From the NCBI RefSeq assembly GCF_022698145.1, contig NZ_JALDAX010000010.1, positions 124,001 to 188,000 on the forward strand: a stretch of 64,000 nucleotides of DNA. Direction: 5' to 3'. This document shows, one piece after another, positions 51,009 through 59,579 of this stretch. The stretch is from Streptomyces spinosisporus. GTDB taxonomy: Bacteria > Actinomycetota > Actinomycetes > Streptomycetales > Streptomycetaceae. The stretch's first letter is position 1. Each line of letters opens with the position of its first letter. The notes below the pieces were generated by a model. It did not search any database. It was given only the letters and a program-made list of their open reading frames with translations, and was not told the DNA's origin. The position numbers and the translations under genes were made by a program.

Positions 51009-51782
51009 ATGACCATCACGACCGGAACCGGTACGACGGGAACCGACTGGCAGGCCTGGCAGGAGAGCTGGGACCGGCAGCAGGAGTGGTACATGCCGGA
51101 CCGCGAGGAGCGGTTCCGGATCATGCTCGACATGGTCGAGGCCTGCGTCGGCACCGAACCCCGCGTCCTCGACCTCGCCTGCGGCACCGGCAGCATCACG
51201 GCCCGGCTGCTGCGGCGCCTCCCCGGCGCCACCAGCACCGGAATCGACCTCGACCCCGCGCTGCTCGCCATCGCGCGCGGCACCTTCGACGGCGACGACC
51301 GGGTCACCTTCGTCGAGGCCGACCTCAAGGACCCCGACTGGCCGTCCCGGCTGCCGTACGACACCTACGACGCCGTCCTGACCGCCACGGCCCTGCACTG
51401 GCTGCACAGCGACCCGCTGGCCGCCCTCTACGGCCGGGTCGCGGGACTCGTCCGCCCCGGCGGCGTCTTCATGAACGCCGACCACATGATCGACGAGACC
51501 ACACCCCGGATCAACGCCGCCGAGGCGGCCCAGCGCCACGCCCGCATGGACCGGGCCCTGCGCAACGGCGCCCTCGACTGGGCCGAGTGGTGGCAGCTCG
51601 CCGCCAAGGACCCCGTCCTCGCCGGCCCGACCGCCCGCCGCTTCGAGATCTACGGCGACCACGCGGACGGCGACATGCCCTCGGCCCAGTGGCACGCACG
51701 GGTGCTCCTGGAACACGGCTTCGCCGAGGCACGACCAGTTTGGTGCTCGCCTTCGGACACCTTGCTGCTGGCGCTGAAGTAG
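51009..51782 (+). CDS. Class I SAM-dependent methyltransferase
   Basis: A 257-residue methyltransferase. Motif I is VLDLACGTGSITARLL, followed by GIDLDPALLAIARG and VTFVEADLKD; the family acts on small molecules as a rule. The substrate cannot be read. It ends 7 bp before a bidirectional hairpin. Confidence 0.85.
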   Translation: MTITTGTGTTGTDWQAWQESWDRQQEWYMPDREERFRIMLDMVEACVGTEPRVLDLACGTGSITARLLRRLPGATSTGIDLDPALLAIARGTFDGDDRVTFVEADLKDPDWPSRLPYDTYDAVLTATALHWLHSDPLAALYGRVAGLVRPGGVFMNADHMIDETTPRINAAEAAQRHARMDRALRNGALDWAEWWQLAAKDPVLAGPTARRFEIYGDHADGDMPSAQWHARVLLEHGFAEARPVWCSPSDTLLLALK

Positions 51783-51788
51783 GGGGCG

Positions 51789-51831
51789 CGACGAAGGGGC
51801 GGTACGGAAGATCCGTACCGCCCCTTCGTCG
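51789..51831. terminator. Bidirectional hairpin terminator
   Basis: A perfect stem of 20 bp around ACGAAGGGGCGGTACGGA with loop AGA, between the methyltransferase and the converging ABC ATPase. Confidence 0.9.
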
Positions 51832-51867
51832 TGAAGCCTGCCCACCGTGCCGTCTACGGCACCTTGG

Positions 51868-52668
51868 CTAGAGCACCTTGGACAGGAACGACCTCGTGCG
51901 CTCGTGCTGAGGGTTCGCCAGGACCTCGCGCGGGTGGCCCGACTCGACCACCACGCCGTCGTCCATGAAGACCAGGCTGTCGCCGACCTCGCGGGCGAAG
52001 CCCATCTCGTGCGTGACCACGATCATCGTCATGCCCGACTCCGCCAGGTCCCGCATGACGTCCAGGACCTCGCCCACCAGTTCCGGGTCGAGGGCCGACG
52101 TCGGCTCGTCGAAGAGCATCAGCTTCGGCTCCATCGCCAGCGCGCGGGCGATGGCGACGCGCTGCTGCTGGCCACCGGAGAGCTGGGCGGGGTAGTGGCC
52201 CTTGCGGTCGCCGAGGCCGACCCGGTCCAGCAGCCGCTCGGCGCGTTCCCGGGCGACGGACTTGGACTCGCGCTTGACCTGCACGGGCGCTTCCATGACG
52301 TTTTCCACGGCCGTCATGTGCGGAAAGAGGTTGAAGCGCTGGAACACCATGCCGATGTCCCGCCGCTGCGCCGCGACCTCCTTCTCCTTGAGCTCGTAGA
52401 GCTTGTCGCCCTTCTGCCGGTAGCCGACCAGGTCGCCGTCGACGTACAGCCGGCCCGCGCTGATCTTCTCCAGGTGGTTGATGCAGCGCAGGAAGGTGGA
52501 CTTGCCGGAGCCGGACGGGCCGATCAGGCAGAACACCTCGCGCGGGTTCACCTCCAGGTCGATGCCCTTGAGGATGTGCGCGAGCCCGAAGGACTTGTGC
52601 ACGCCCTCGGCCTTGACCATGGGACGACCGCTCGACGGCACGGCCATGTCCTTGACGAGATCGGTCAC
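51868..52668 (-). CDS. Amino-acid ABC transporter ATPase (GlnQ/GluA type)
   Basis: A 266-residue ATPase. Walker A GPSGSGKSTFLRC, signature LSGGQQQRVAIARAL, Walker B KLMLFDEPTSALD and H-loop VVTHEMGFA are complete. With the adjacent permease and binding lipoprotein it forms a polar amino-acid importer. GTG 52668 overlaps the permease stop (GTGA); a later ATG at 52647 is possible. Confidence 0.93.
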   Translation of the reverse strand: MTDLVKDMAVPSSGRPMVKAEGVHKSFGLAHILKGIDLEVNPREVFCLIGPSGSGKSTFLRCINHLEKISAGRLYVDGDLVGYRQKGDKLYELKEKEVAAQRRDIGMVFQRFNLFPHMTAVENVMEAPVQVKRESKSVARERAERLLDRVGLGDRKGHYPAQLSGGQQQRVAIARALAMEPKLMLFDEPTSALDPELVGEVLDVMRDLAESGMTMIVVTHEMGFAREVGDSLVFMDDGVVVESGHPREVLANPQHERTRSFLSKVL

Positions 52669-53594
52669 CGGGCCACCTCCGGTCGACGGAACGAGCCGAA
52701 CATGCGCAGATACCGGCGAAGCCGCTGCAGAGGAGTCGGCGGGAGGTTGCGCGACGAGCCGCGGGCGTAGCGGCGCTCCAGGTAGTACTGGCCGACGCTG
52801 AAGACACTGGTGAGGATGAGGTACCAGATGGACGCCACGAAGTACATCTCGACGACCGCGAGCGAGGTGCTGGAGATGTCCTGTGCCCTCTTGATGAGTT
52901 CGTTGAACTGCACCGCGTAGGCGAGCGACGAGGTCTTCAGCATGTTGATGAACTCGTTGCCCGTCGGCGGAACGATCACGCGCATCGCCTGCGGCAGGAC
53001 GATACGGCGCAGCGTCCGGGACTGTGTCATGCCCAGCGCGTGCGACGCCTCGGTCTGCCCCAGGTCCACCGACTGGATGCCGGCCCGCACGATCTCGGCC
53101 ATGTACGCGGCCTCGTTGAGGCCGAGGCCGAGCAGTGCCGCCAGGAACGGCGTCATCACCTGGTTCATCTCGTTCTTGTAGAACCCCAGATTGAGGATGG
53201 GGAACACGAGCGAGATGTTGTACCAGAGCAGGAGCTGCACCAGGACCGGGGTGCCGCGGAAGAACCAGATGTAGAGCCAGGACACCGTGCTGGTGACCGG
53301 GTTCGACGACATCCGCATGACGGCGAGGATCACGCCCAGGACGAGACCGAGCACCATGGCGAGCACGGAGATGTACAGCGTGTGCCAGGCGCCGGAGAGG
53401 ATCGTCCCGTCGGTGAGGTAGTCCGGGATGATCTGGTAGTTGATCTTTGCGTTCGAGAAGGCGATCCCGATCAGAACCAGGATGGCGATCACGACCGCGG
53501 CGGCGACATAGCGGCCGTAGTGGCGAACCGGGATCGCCTTGATCTGCTCCGGCGGCACCATCGGCGCCGGAGCCTTGTCGACAGTGTCAGTCAC
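52665..53594 (-). CDS. Amino-acid ABC transporter permease
   Basis: A 309-residue His/Glu/Gln/Arg-type permease with about five or six transmembrane segments after a 30-residue N-terminus. The EAA loop is EASHALGMTQSRTLRRIVLPQA. A single permease gene suggests a homodimeric channel. Its start lies 32 bp after the binding-protein stop. Confidence 0.9.
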   Translation of the reverse strand: MTDTVDKAPAPMVPPEQIKAIPVRHYGRYVAAAVVIAILVLIGIAFSNAKINYQIIPDYLTDGTILSGAWHTLYISVLAMVLGLVLGVILAVMRMSSNPVTSTVSWLYIWFFRGTPVLVQLLLWYNISLVFPILNLGFYKNEMNQVMTPFLAALLGLGLNEAAYMAEIVRAGIQSVDLGQTEASHALGMTQSRTLRRIVLPQAMRVIVPPTGNEFINMLKTSSLAYAVQFNELIKRAQDISSTSLAVVEMYFVASIWYLILTSVFSVGQYYLERRYARGSSRNLPPTPLQRLRRYLRMFGSFRRPEVAR

Positions 53595-53626
53595 AGTGAC
53601 TGCCTTTCAGTGCTGCATCAGGCAGG

Positions 53627-54589
53627 TCAGGAGCCGCCGTTGATCTTGGCCTCGGTCACCGCGCCGTCCACGACGTTCCACTTCTCCATGATCTTCTGGT
53701 ACTCGCCGTTCTTGATGATCGCGTTCACGGCGGCCTGGAGAGCGTCGCGCAGCTGGGTGTTCTCCTTGCTGACGCCGATGCCGTAGGGGCCGGCCTCGAT
53801 CTGCTCGCCGACGACCTCGAAGTCCTTGCCTCCGCCCGAGGTCTTGGCGTTGTACGCGGCGACCGGGAAGTCGTTGAGGTCGGCGACCGAGGCGCCCTGC
53901 TTCAGGCGGAGCAGCGCCTCGGGGTCGGTGTCGAAGGTCTGCAGGTTGATGGCCTTCTTGCCGTCCTTGGTGCACTTCTTGCTCTGCGCCTTGGCGATGC
54001 CCTCGGAGGTGGTGCCCTGCTGCAGCGCCACGACCTTGCCGCACAGGTCGTCCAGGGTCTTGATGCCCTTGGGGTTGCCCTTCTGGACCAGGATCGAGGT
54101 GCCGGCGGTGAAGTAGTCGACGAAGTCGATGCCGTTGCCGATCTTCTTGCCGGTGTCCGAGTCGATGCCGTTCTGGCGGTCCTTGGTGTCGTTCATCGCC
54201 GACATGATGACGTTGAACCGCTTGGACTGCAGGCCCACGATGAGCTGAGCGAACTTGCCGTTCTGGAACTCGAACTTCACGCCCAGCTGCTTGCCGAGGG
54301 CGTCCGCGATGTCCGGGTCGATGCCGATGGCCTTGCCGCTCTGCATGTACTCGACCGGCGGGTACGCGATGTCGGAGCCCACCTTGATGACGCCGGCCTT
54401 CTTGATGTCGGCCGGGAGCTTGGAGGCGAGCGGGGCCGAGGCCGAGGACGTCTCCGAGCCGCTGTCGCTGCCCTTGTCGGTCTGGTCACCGCAGCCGGTG
54501 AGGATCAGGGTGCCTGCGACCGCGATCGCACCGACCGCTGCCAGACGGGTACGTGCGGCGGTCGTACGACGGGTGGAGCTTGCGGTCAT
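53627..54589 (-). CDS. Amino-acid ABC transporter substrate-binding lipoprotein
   Basis: A 320-residue lipoprotein with lipobox LTGC (signal peptide about 33 residues), then the SBP_bac_3 fold (IKVGSDIAYPPVEYMQSGKAIGIDPDIADALG). It likely binds glutamate, glutamine or a similar amino acid. Operon order is binding protein, permease, ATPase. Confidence 0.9.
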   Translation of the reverse strand: MTASSTRRTTAARTRLAAVGAIAVAGTLILTGCGDQTDKGSDSGSETSSASAPLASKLPADIKKAGVIKVGSDIAYPPVEYMQSGKAIGIDPDIADALGKQLGVKFEFQNGKFAQLIVGLQSKRFNVIMSAMNDTKDRQNGIDSDTGKKIGNGIDFVDYFTAGTSILVQKGNPKGIKTLDDLCGKVVALQQGTTSEGIAKAQSKKCTKDGKKAINLQTFDTDPEALLRLKQGASVADLNDFPVAAYNAKTSGGGKDFEVVGEQIEAGPYGIGVSKENTQLRDALQAAVNAIIKNGEYQKIMEKWNVVDGAVTEAKINGGS

Positions 54590-55162
54590 TTTGGGTTCCT
54601 CCGGCGGATGGGTGGAGTTGCCGATGGGTCGACGAGAACACACACCTTCGGGTGTCGCGACCTCGTGTGTTTACGGCATCTTGCCATTCGGACTCATCCG
54701 TTCAGGGGGGCAGCCATGTCAAAATCGGATAACGGGTGACCCCCGAACCGCCTCAGGTCGGTACAACATGACCGGACCTTCTGCGGGAATCCGGCGTTCC
54801 GGCCGGAAGATCTTCAGCGCATCCCAGGATGCGGGACGGCGCACCGAGGTGTTGATCACTGTTCGACCATCGGTCGAGGGATCTTCGTGAACATGTCGCT
54901 ACATTTCGTGACGATTCTTGTCATCGAGACGTGACCTTCCACCCCCGGGGATGTGACCTTGCGCTTAATGGACTCGTCCTCGGCGCGGTCCGTCCGGTAA
55001 GAAGGTTCTTTACACCCCTCATCCGGGGCTCGTGGCGCGTGTGCGGCGCGCCCGTCGCGTATGACCCCTACGCAATCAACAGATCGGGGCATGCGCGGTC
55101 CCGCCCACTCCTCACCCGGAGTGGCCACCCTCAACCAATGAACATCTAAGGGGTAGAACAAA
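54590..55162. other. 573-bp divergent intergenic region, malic enzyme leader
   Basis: No gene is supported. On the plus strand GTGACCTT occurs twice, 23 bp apart start to start (54932 and 54955). AACACAC/GTGTGTT (near 54637-54671) frame a CACCTTCGGGTG hairpin in the lipoprotein leader. The malic enzyme GTG has only a weak AGGGG 17 bp upstream. The length suggests a long regulated leader, but I cannot match a known riboswitch. Confidence 0.45.
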
Positions 55163-56383
55163 GTGGCAGCGGAGATCGTCAATCCTCGCAGCGACAGCAA
55201 AATGGATCAGGACGGGGCGGAGCCCCTCGATTCCTTCGATCCCGTGTTCGCGCTGCACCGCGGCGGCAAGATGGCCGTGCAGGCCACCGTGCCGGTCCGT
55301 GACAAGGACGACCTGTCCCTCGCGTACACGCCCGGCGTCGCGCGGGTGTGCACCGCCATCGCCGAGCAGCCTGCGCTCGTCCACGATTACACGTGGAAGT
55401 CGTCCGTGGTGGCCGTCGTCACCGACGGCACGGCGGTGCTCGGCCTCGGGGACATCGGTCCCGAGGCCTCCCTCCCGGTGATGGAGGGCAAAGCGATTCT
55501 GTTCAAGCAGTTCGGCGGCGTCGACGCGGTGCCGATCGCGCTCGACTGCACGGACGTCGACGAGATCGTCGACACCGTCGTGCGCATGGCCCCGTCCTTC
55601 GGCGGCGTCAATCTGGAGGACATCTCCGCGCCGCGGTGCTTCGAGATCGAGCGCCGGCTCCAGGAGCGGCTCGACATCCCGGTCTTCCACGACGACCAGC
55701 ACGGCACGGCGGTCGTCACGCTCGCCGCGCTGCGCAACGCCGCCCGGCTGAGCGGGCGCGCCATCGGGGACCTGCGGGCCGTGATCTCGGGTGCCGGTGC
55801 CGCCGGTGTCGCCATCGCCAAGATGCTGATCGAGGCCGGCATCGGCGACGTGGCCGTCGCGGACCGCAAGGGTGTCGTCTCGGCGGAGCGCACGGACCTG
55901 ACGCCGGTCAAGCAGGACCTCGCCTCCTTCACCAACAAGGCCGGTCTCACCGGGTCGCTGGAGTCGGCCCTCGAGGGCGCGGACGTCTTCATCGGCGTCT
56001 CCGGCGGTACGGTCGCGGAGGAGGCCGTCGCCTCGATGGCGAAGGGCGCGTTCGTCTTCGCCATGGCCAACCCGAACCCCGAGGTGCACCCCGAGGTCGC
56101 GCACAAGTACGCGGCGGTCGTGGCGACCGGCCGTTCGGACTTCCCGAACCAGATCAACAACGTGCTGGCGTTCCCGGGCATCTTCGCGGGCGCGCTGCAG
56201 GTGCGGGCCTCGCGGATCACCGAGGGCATGAAGATCGCGGCGGCGGAGGCGCTGGCCGGTGTCGTCGGTGACGACCTCGCCGCCGACTACGTCATCCCCT
56301 CGCCCTTCGACGAGCGGGTCGCCCCGGCCGTCACGGCCGCCGTCGCCGCCGCGGCGCGCGCCGAGGGCGTCGCACGACGCTGA
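55163..56383 (+). CDS. NAD(P)-dependent malic enzyme
   Basis: A 406-residue malic enzyme that decarboxylates malate to pyruvate. It has LSLAYTPGVARVCTAI at the N-terminus, the metal-binding VFHDDQHGTAVV, and the Rossmann loop ISGAGAAGVAIAKML. The short bacterial form without a phosphotransacetylase domain. GTG 55163. A classical terminator follows. Confidence 0.93.
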   Translation: MAAEIVNPRSDSKMDQDGAEPLDSFDPVFALHRGGKMAVQATVPVRDKDDLSLAYTPGVARVCTAIAEQPALVHDYTWKSSVVAVVTDGTAVLGLGDIGPEASLPVMEGKAILFKQFGGVDAVPIALDCTDVDEIVDTVVRMAPSFGGVNLEDISAPRCFEIERRLQERLDIPVFHDDQHGTAVVTLAALRNAARLSGRAIGDLRAVISGAGAAGVAIAKMLIEAGIGDVAVADRKGVVSAERTDLTPVKQDLASFTNKAGLTGSLESALEGADVFIGVSGGTVAEEAVASMAKGAFVFAMANPNPEVHPEVAHKYAAVVATGRSDFPNQINNVLAFPGIFAGALQVRASRITEGMKIAAAEALAGVVGDDLAADYVIPSPFDERVAPAVTAAVAAAARAEGVARR

Positions 56384-56398
56384 CGCGTACGTCTGCCG

Positions 56399-56433
56399 AT
56401 CGGCCCCGTTCTTTGGACGGGGCCGATTTTTTT
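56399..56433 (+). terminator. Rho-independent terminator after malic enzyme
   Basis: ATCGGCCCCGT, loop TCTTTGG, ACGGGGCCGAT then seven T's: a textbook intrinsic terminator, rare in this GC-rich window. Confidence 0.95.
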
Positions 56434-56499
56434 ACGGAGCGTCGGCCTGTTCGGGTGAGCGCGCGGCGGACGGTGCCTGGGCAGGAAGGCGGCCCTGGC

Positions 56500-56569
56500 G
56501 AGAGGGCGCTCGGCAGGCGGGCGCTCGGTGAGAGGGGCGCTCGGTCGGCGGGCGCTTGGCAAGAGGGCG
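56500..56569. repeat. Tandem repeat of a 30-31-bp unit
   Basis: Units beginning GAGAGGGCGCTCGG (56500-56529) and GAGAGGGGCGCTCGG (56530-56560), plus AAGAGGGCG (56561-56569). Within each unit GGGCGCT(C/T)GG occurs twice. Located upstream of the quinone-oxidoreductase-like gene. Confidence 0.8.
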
Positions 56570-56625
56570 TGTGTCACAGTGCGCTCGAGTTCCGTCGGCT
56601 GCAAACGCCACCTATCGTCAACGTC

Positions 56626-57591
56626 ATGTTCGCCGTCTACGCCGCCCGAATCGACCGCGACCAGCCGCTGAGCGGCCTCGAGTTGGGGGAGCGCCCCGCT
56701 CCCGAGGCCCGGCCCGGCTGGAGCACCGTCGACGTCAGGGCCGCTTCCCTCAACCACCATGACCTCTGGTCGCTCCGCGGCGTGGGCCTCCCGGAGGACC
56801 GGCTGCCGATGATCCTCGGCTGCGACGCCGCCGGGATCGACGAGGACGGCAACGAGGTCGTCCTGCACTCCGTGATCGGACAGAGCGGTCACGGCGTGGG
56901 CCCCAGGGAGCCCCGGTCCATCCTCACCGAGCGCTACCAGGGCACCTTCGCCGAGCAGGTCGCCGTCCCGACCTGGAACATCCTGCCCAAGCCCAAGGAG
57001 CTCTCCTTCGAGGAGGCGGCCTGTCTGCCGACCGCCTGGCTGACGGCGTACCGCATGCTCTTCACCAATGCCGGTGTACGTCCCGGCGACTCGGTCCTCG
57101 TCCAGGGCGCCGGCGGCGGTGTCGCCACGGCCGCGATCGTGCTCGGAAAGGCCGCGGGGCTGCGGGTGTTCGCGACCAGCCGTGACGAGGCCAAGCGCAA
57201 GCGGGCCATCGAGCTGGGTGCCGTCGAGGCCGTCGAGACGGGGGCCCGGCTGCCGCAGCGCGTGGACGCCGTCATCGAGACCGTCGGCGCGGCGACCTGG
57301 TCGCACTCGGTGAAGTCGCTGAAGCCCGGCGGCACGGTCGTCATCTCGGGCGCGACGAGCGGGGACCGGCCCTCGCACGCCGAACTGACCCGTGTCTTCT
57401 TCCTCGAACTCAAGATCGTCGGGTCCACGATGGGCACCAAGGACGAACTGGAGGACCTGCTCTCCTTCTGCGCCGCCACGGGCGTGCGTCCCGTCATCGA
57501 CGAGGTGCTGCCGATGGAGCGGGCGCGCGAGGGGTTCGAACGGATGGAGTCGGGTGGGCAGTTCGGCAAGATCGTGCTCACCAACAGCTGA
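56626..57591 (+). CDS. Zinc-type alcohol dehydrogenase/quinone oxidoreductase-like protein
   Basis: A 321-residue MDR-family protein. The Rossmann motif is VQGAGGGVATAAIVLG, and AACLPTAWLTAYRML is the family's hinge. No structural-zinc cysteine cluster is visible, so it is the QOR-like branch, which reduces quinones or enoyl substrates with NADPH. ATG 56626 gives MFAVYAARIDRDQ. Confidence 0.85.
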   Translation: MFAVYAARIDRDQPLSGLELGERPAPEARPGWSTVDVRAASLNHHDLWSLRGVGLPEDRLPMILGCDAAGIDEDGNEVVLHSVIGQSGHGVGPREPRSILTERYQGTFAEQVAVPTWNILPKPKELSFEEAACLPTAWLTAYRMLFTNAGVRPGDSVLVQGAGGGVATAAIVLGKAAGLRVFATSRDEAKRKRAIELGAVEAVETGARLPQRVDAVIETVGAATWSHSVKSLKPGGTVVISGATSGDRPSHAELTRVFFLELKIVGSTMGTKDELEDLLSFCAATGVRPVIDEVLPMERAREGFERMESGGQFGKIVLTNS

Positions 57592-57670
57592 TCCTCTCTT
57601 CGCGTGCGGCGGGTTCGGGTGACCGGGCCCGCCGTTCGCGTTCTCGCCGTGCGTGTTCTCGTGGGCTTAT

Positions 57671-57713
57671 GTCAACCGGGGTTGACGGATGGTGGGTGTC
57701 AACGTAGGTTGAC
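57671..57713 (+). promoter_or_regulatory. Promoter with two palindromic operators, apparently leaderless
   Basis: GTCAACCGGGGTTGAC (57671-57686) and GTCAACGTAGGTTGAC (57698-57713) are the same GTCAAC-N4-GTTGAC palindrome, 27 bp apart. A -35 TTGACG (57682-57687), 17-bp spacer and -10 TAGGTT (57705-57710) overlap both sites. Transcription would begin at or next to the ATG (57717), so the mRNA has no leader. The downstream HTH protein is the obvious candidate to bind. Confidence 0.85.
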
Positions 57714-57716
57714 ACC

Positions 57717-57926
57717 ATGACCGAAGCAACAGATCTCGCCGAGCGTGCGGGCGACCGCGACCCGCGGGTCGGGCTGCGCGCCGTCGCCGCGCTGCGCAGG
57801 CTGCTGGAGCAGCTGGAGGCGGTGCAGGTGCGCAGTGCGCGCAACCAGGGCTGGTCGTGGCAGGAGATCGCCGCGGAACTCGGTGTGAGCAGGCAGGCCG
57901 TGCACAAGAAGTACGGGAGGCATTGA
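57717..57926 (+). CDS. Small helix-turn-helix protein paired with Clp-N
   Basis: A 69-residue protein. A helical first half (RAVAALRRLLEQLEAVQVRSARN) precedes a helix-turn-helix (WSWQEIAAELGVSRQAVHKKYGRH), of the type found in short regulators. It is the likely autorepressor acting at the twin palindromes just upstream. The stop overlaps the Clp-N start (TGATG). Confidence 0.75.
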   Translation: MTEATDLAERAGDRDPRVGLRAVAALRRLLEQLEAVQVRSARNQGWSWQEIAAELGVSRQAVHKKYGRH

Positions 57927-58492
57927 TGTTCGAACGGTTCACGAAAGACGCCCGCGAGGTGGTTCAGGGGGCGGTCGAGCAGGCCGAGCGGGCGCGGTCG
58001 TCGTCGGTCGACGCCGAGCATGTGCTGCTCGCGCTGCTCGACCGGGAGGGCAGCCGTGCGTCGTTCGCGCTGGCGTCGCTCGGGCTGTCCGGCGAGCGCA
58101 AGCAGTCCGTACGGGACGCCGTCGCCGCGGCTCGACGGCGGGCCGGGCTGTCGCAGGCCGAGACCGACGCCCTCGCGGGGCTCGGCATCGACGTCTCGGA
58201 GATCGTCGCCCGGGTCGAGGAGGTGCACGGCATCGGTGCGATGTCCGGCGACCGCAAGGACAAGGGCTGGTGGTCGGGGCGCCGTACCTTCAGCCGGGAC
58301 GCCAAGGGCATCCTGGAGAGGTCACTGCGCACCGCCGTCGCCCGGGGCGACCGCCACATCGGCGACGAACACCTCCTCCTCGCCCTGACCGCCGGCCCGG
58401 GCGTCCCCGCCGAAACCCTCGCTGCGCACGGGGTGACCCATGAGTCGCTGCTCCGTGTGCTGTACGGAGGCGGCGAGGCGAAGGCGGGGTGA
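57926..58492 (+). CDS. Stand-alone double Clp-N domain protein
   Basis: A 188-residue protein of two Clp-N repeats (MFERFTKDAREVVQGAVEQAERARSSSVDAEHVLLALLD, then FSRDAKGILERSLRTAVARGDRHIGDEHLLLALT). No AAA+ module follows, so it cannot unfold proteins by itself. It may act as an adaptor or substrate-binding competitor for ClpC. Translationally coupled to the HTH gene. Confidence 0.85.
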   Translation: MFERFTKDAREVVQGAVEQAERARSSSVDAEHVLLALLDREGSRASFALASLGLSGERKQSVRDAVAAARRRAGLSQAETDALAGLGIDVSEIVARVEEVHGIGAMSGDRKDKGWWSGRRTFSRDAKGILERSLRTAVARGDRHIGDEHLLLALTAGPGVPAETLAAHGVTHESLLRVLYGGGEAKAG

Positions 58493-58531
58493 GTGCCCGG
58501 GCGGCGGGTCGGCGGGGCCGGCCCTGGCGCT

Positions 58532-59578
58532 TCAGACCCTCGGGCGGCGCAGTATCGCGCCGATGTGTGCCGCCGCCGTCGACAGATGGCGGCGGGCGTC
58601 GCGCAGTTGTTCGTCCGTGACGCCGTGGTCGCGGGCGGCGTCGCGGATGTCGTCGCGGAAGCGGTCGAGGAGACGGTCGAGATCGCGGGCCGCGTCGCCG
58701 CTGGACTCCTCGTGCGCCCAGGCCGGTTCGTACTCGGCGGGGAAGTCCTCCGGGGTGTGTGAGTAGTCGGGCCGTGGCGCCGAAGTACCGGAGCCGCCGC
58801 CCCGGCCGAACCCGAAGTCCTTGCCGAACTCCTTGCCGAAGTCGCCGAACTCCTTGGCCAGTTCGGTCAGCCCCTCGCGCACGCCCGTCGGCCAGTCGCC
58901 CCGCGCGAAGTGGTCCTGCACCTGCTCCTGCACCCGCCGTCCGATGCGCTGCAGCTCCTCCTGCGCCTGGGTGCGGGCCCGCTCCTGCGCCTCCTTGGCC
59001 TGGCGCCGGGCCCGCTGGGCCTCCTCGCGGGCCCTACGGCTCTCGTCCTTGGCGCGCCGGGCCTGCTCCTTCCACTCCTGCTTGACGCGGCGCATCTCGT
59101 CCTTGGCGGCGCGCCACGCCTCCCTGTCGGCATAGTCCGCGAAGTCCCCCAGGGGGCTGTCCTTCTCGCCGCGGCCCTTGGTGCCACCGCGGCGCGCCTC
59201 GGAGGCCGCGGCCCGCATCTCGCGGCGCAGATCACCCGCGGCGCCGCGCACATCGGCCTGGATCTCGGCGGCGAGCTCGGCGACGGACTCCCGGATCTCC
59301 AGTTCCAGGTCGGCCAGCTCACCGCTGCGGTCGGCCAGTTCGGCCCGGCCGGCGTCCGTGATGGCGTACACCTTGCGGCCGCCCTCCGTGGTGTGCGTGA
59401 CCAGGCCCTCGGCCTCCAGCTTGGCCAGCCGGGGGTAGACGGTGCCCGCCGACGGTGCGTACAGCCCCTGGAAACGCTCTTCCAGGAGGCGGATCACCTC
59501 GTAGCCATGGCGCGGGGCCTCGTCCAGCAGCTTGAGCAGGTAGAGGCGGAGGCGGCCGTGGGCGAAGACGGGGGGCAT
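58532..59578 (-). CDS. PadR-family regulator with a long coiled-coil tail
   Basis: A 348-residue regulator. The N-terminal winged helix (RLYLLKLLDEAPRHGYEVIRLLEERF...GTVYPRLAKLEAEGLV) is PadR-like. Residues about 85-250 are highly charged and helical (RRVKQEWKEQARRAKDESRRAREEAQRARRQAKEAQERA), a probable coiled coil. The tail is disordered, then another helix. The coiled coil replaces the short C-terminal helix of ordinary PadR proteins. It starts 1 bp after the DUF4097 stop. Confidence 0.85.
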   Translation of the reverse strand: MPPVFAHGRLRLYLLKLLDEAPRHGYEVIRLLEERFQGLYAPSAGTVYPRLAKLEAEGLVTHTTEGGRKVYAITDAGRAELADRSGELADLELEIRESVAELAAEIQADVRGAAGDLRREMRAAASEARRGGTKGRGEKDSPLGDFADYADREAWRAAKDEMRRVKQEWKEQARRAKDESRRAREEAQRARRQAKEAQERARTQAQEELQRIGRRVQEQVQDHFARGDWPTGVREGLTELAKEFGDFGKEFGKDFGFGRGGGSGTSAPRPDYSHTPEDFPAEYEPAWAHEESSGDAARDLDRLLDRFRDDIRDAARDHGVTDEQLRDARRHLSTAAAHIGAILRRPRV

Positions 59579-59579
59579 G

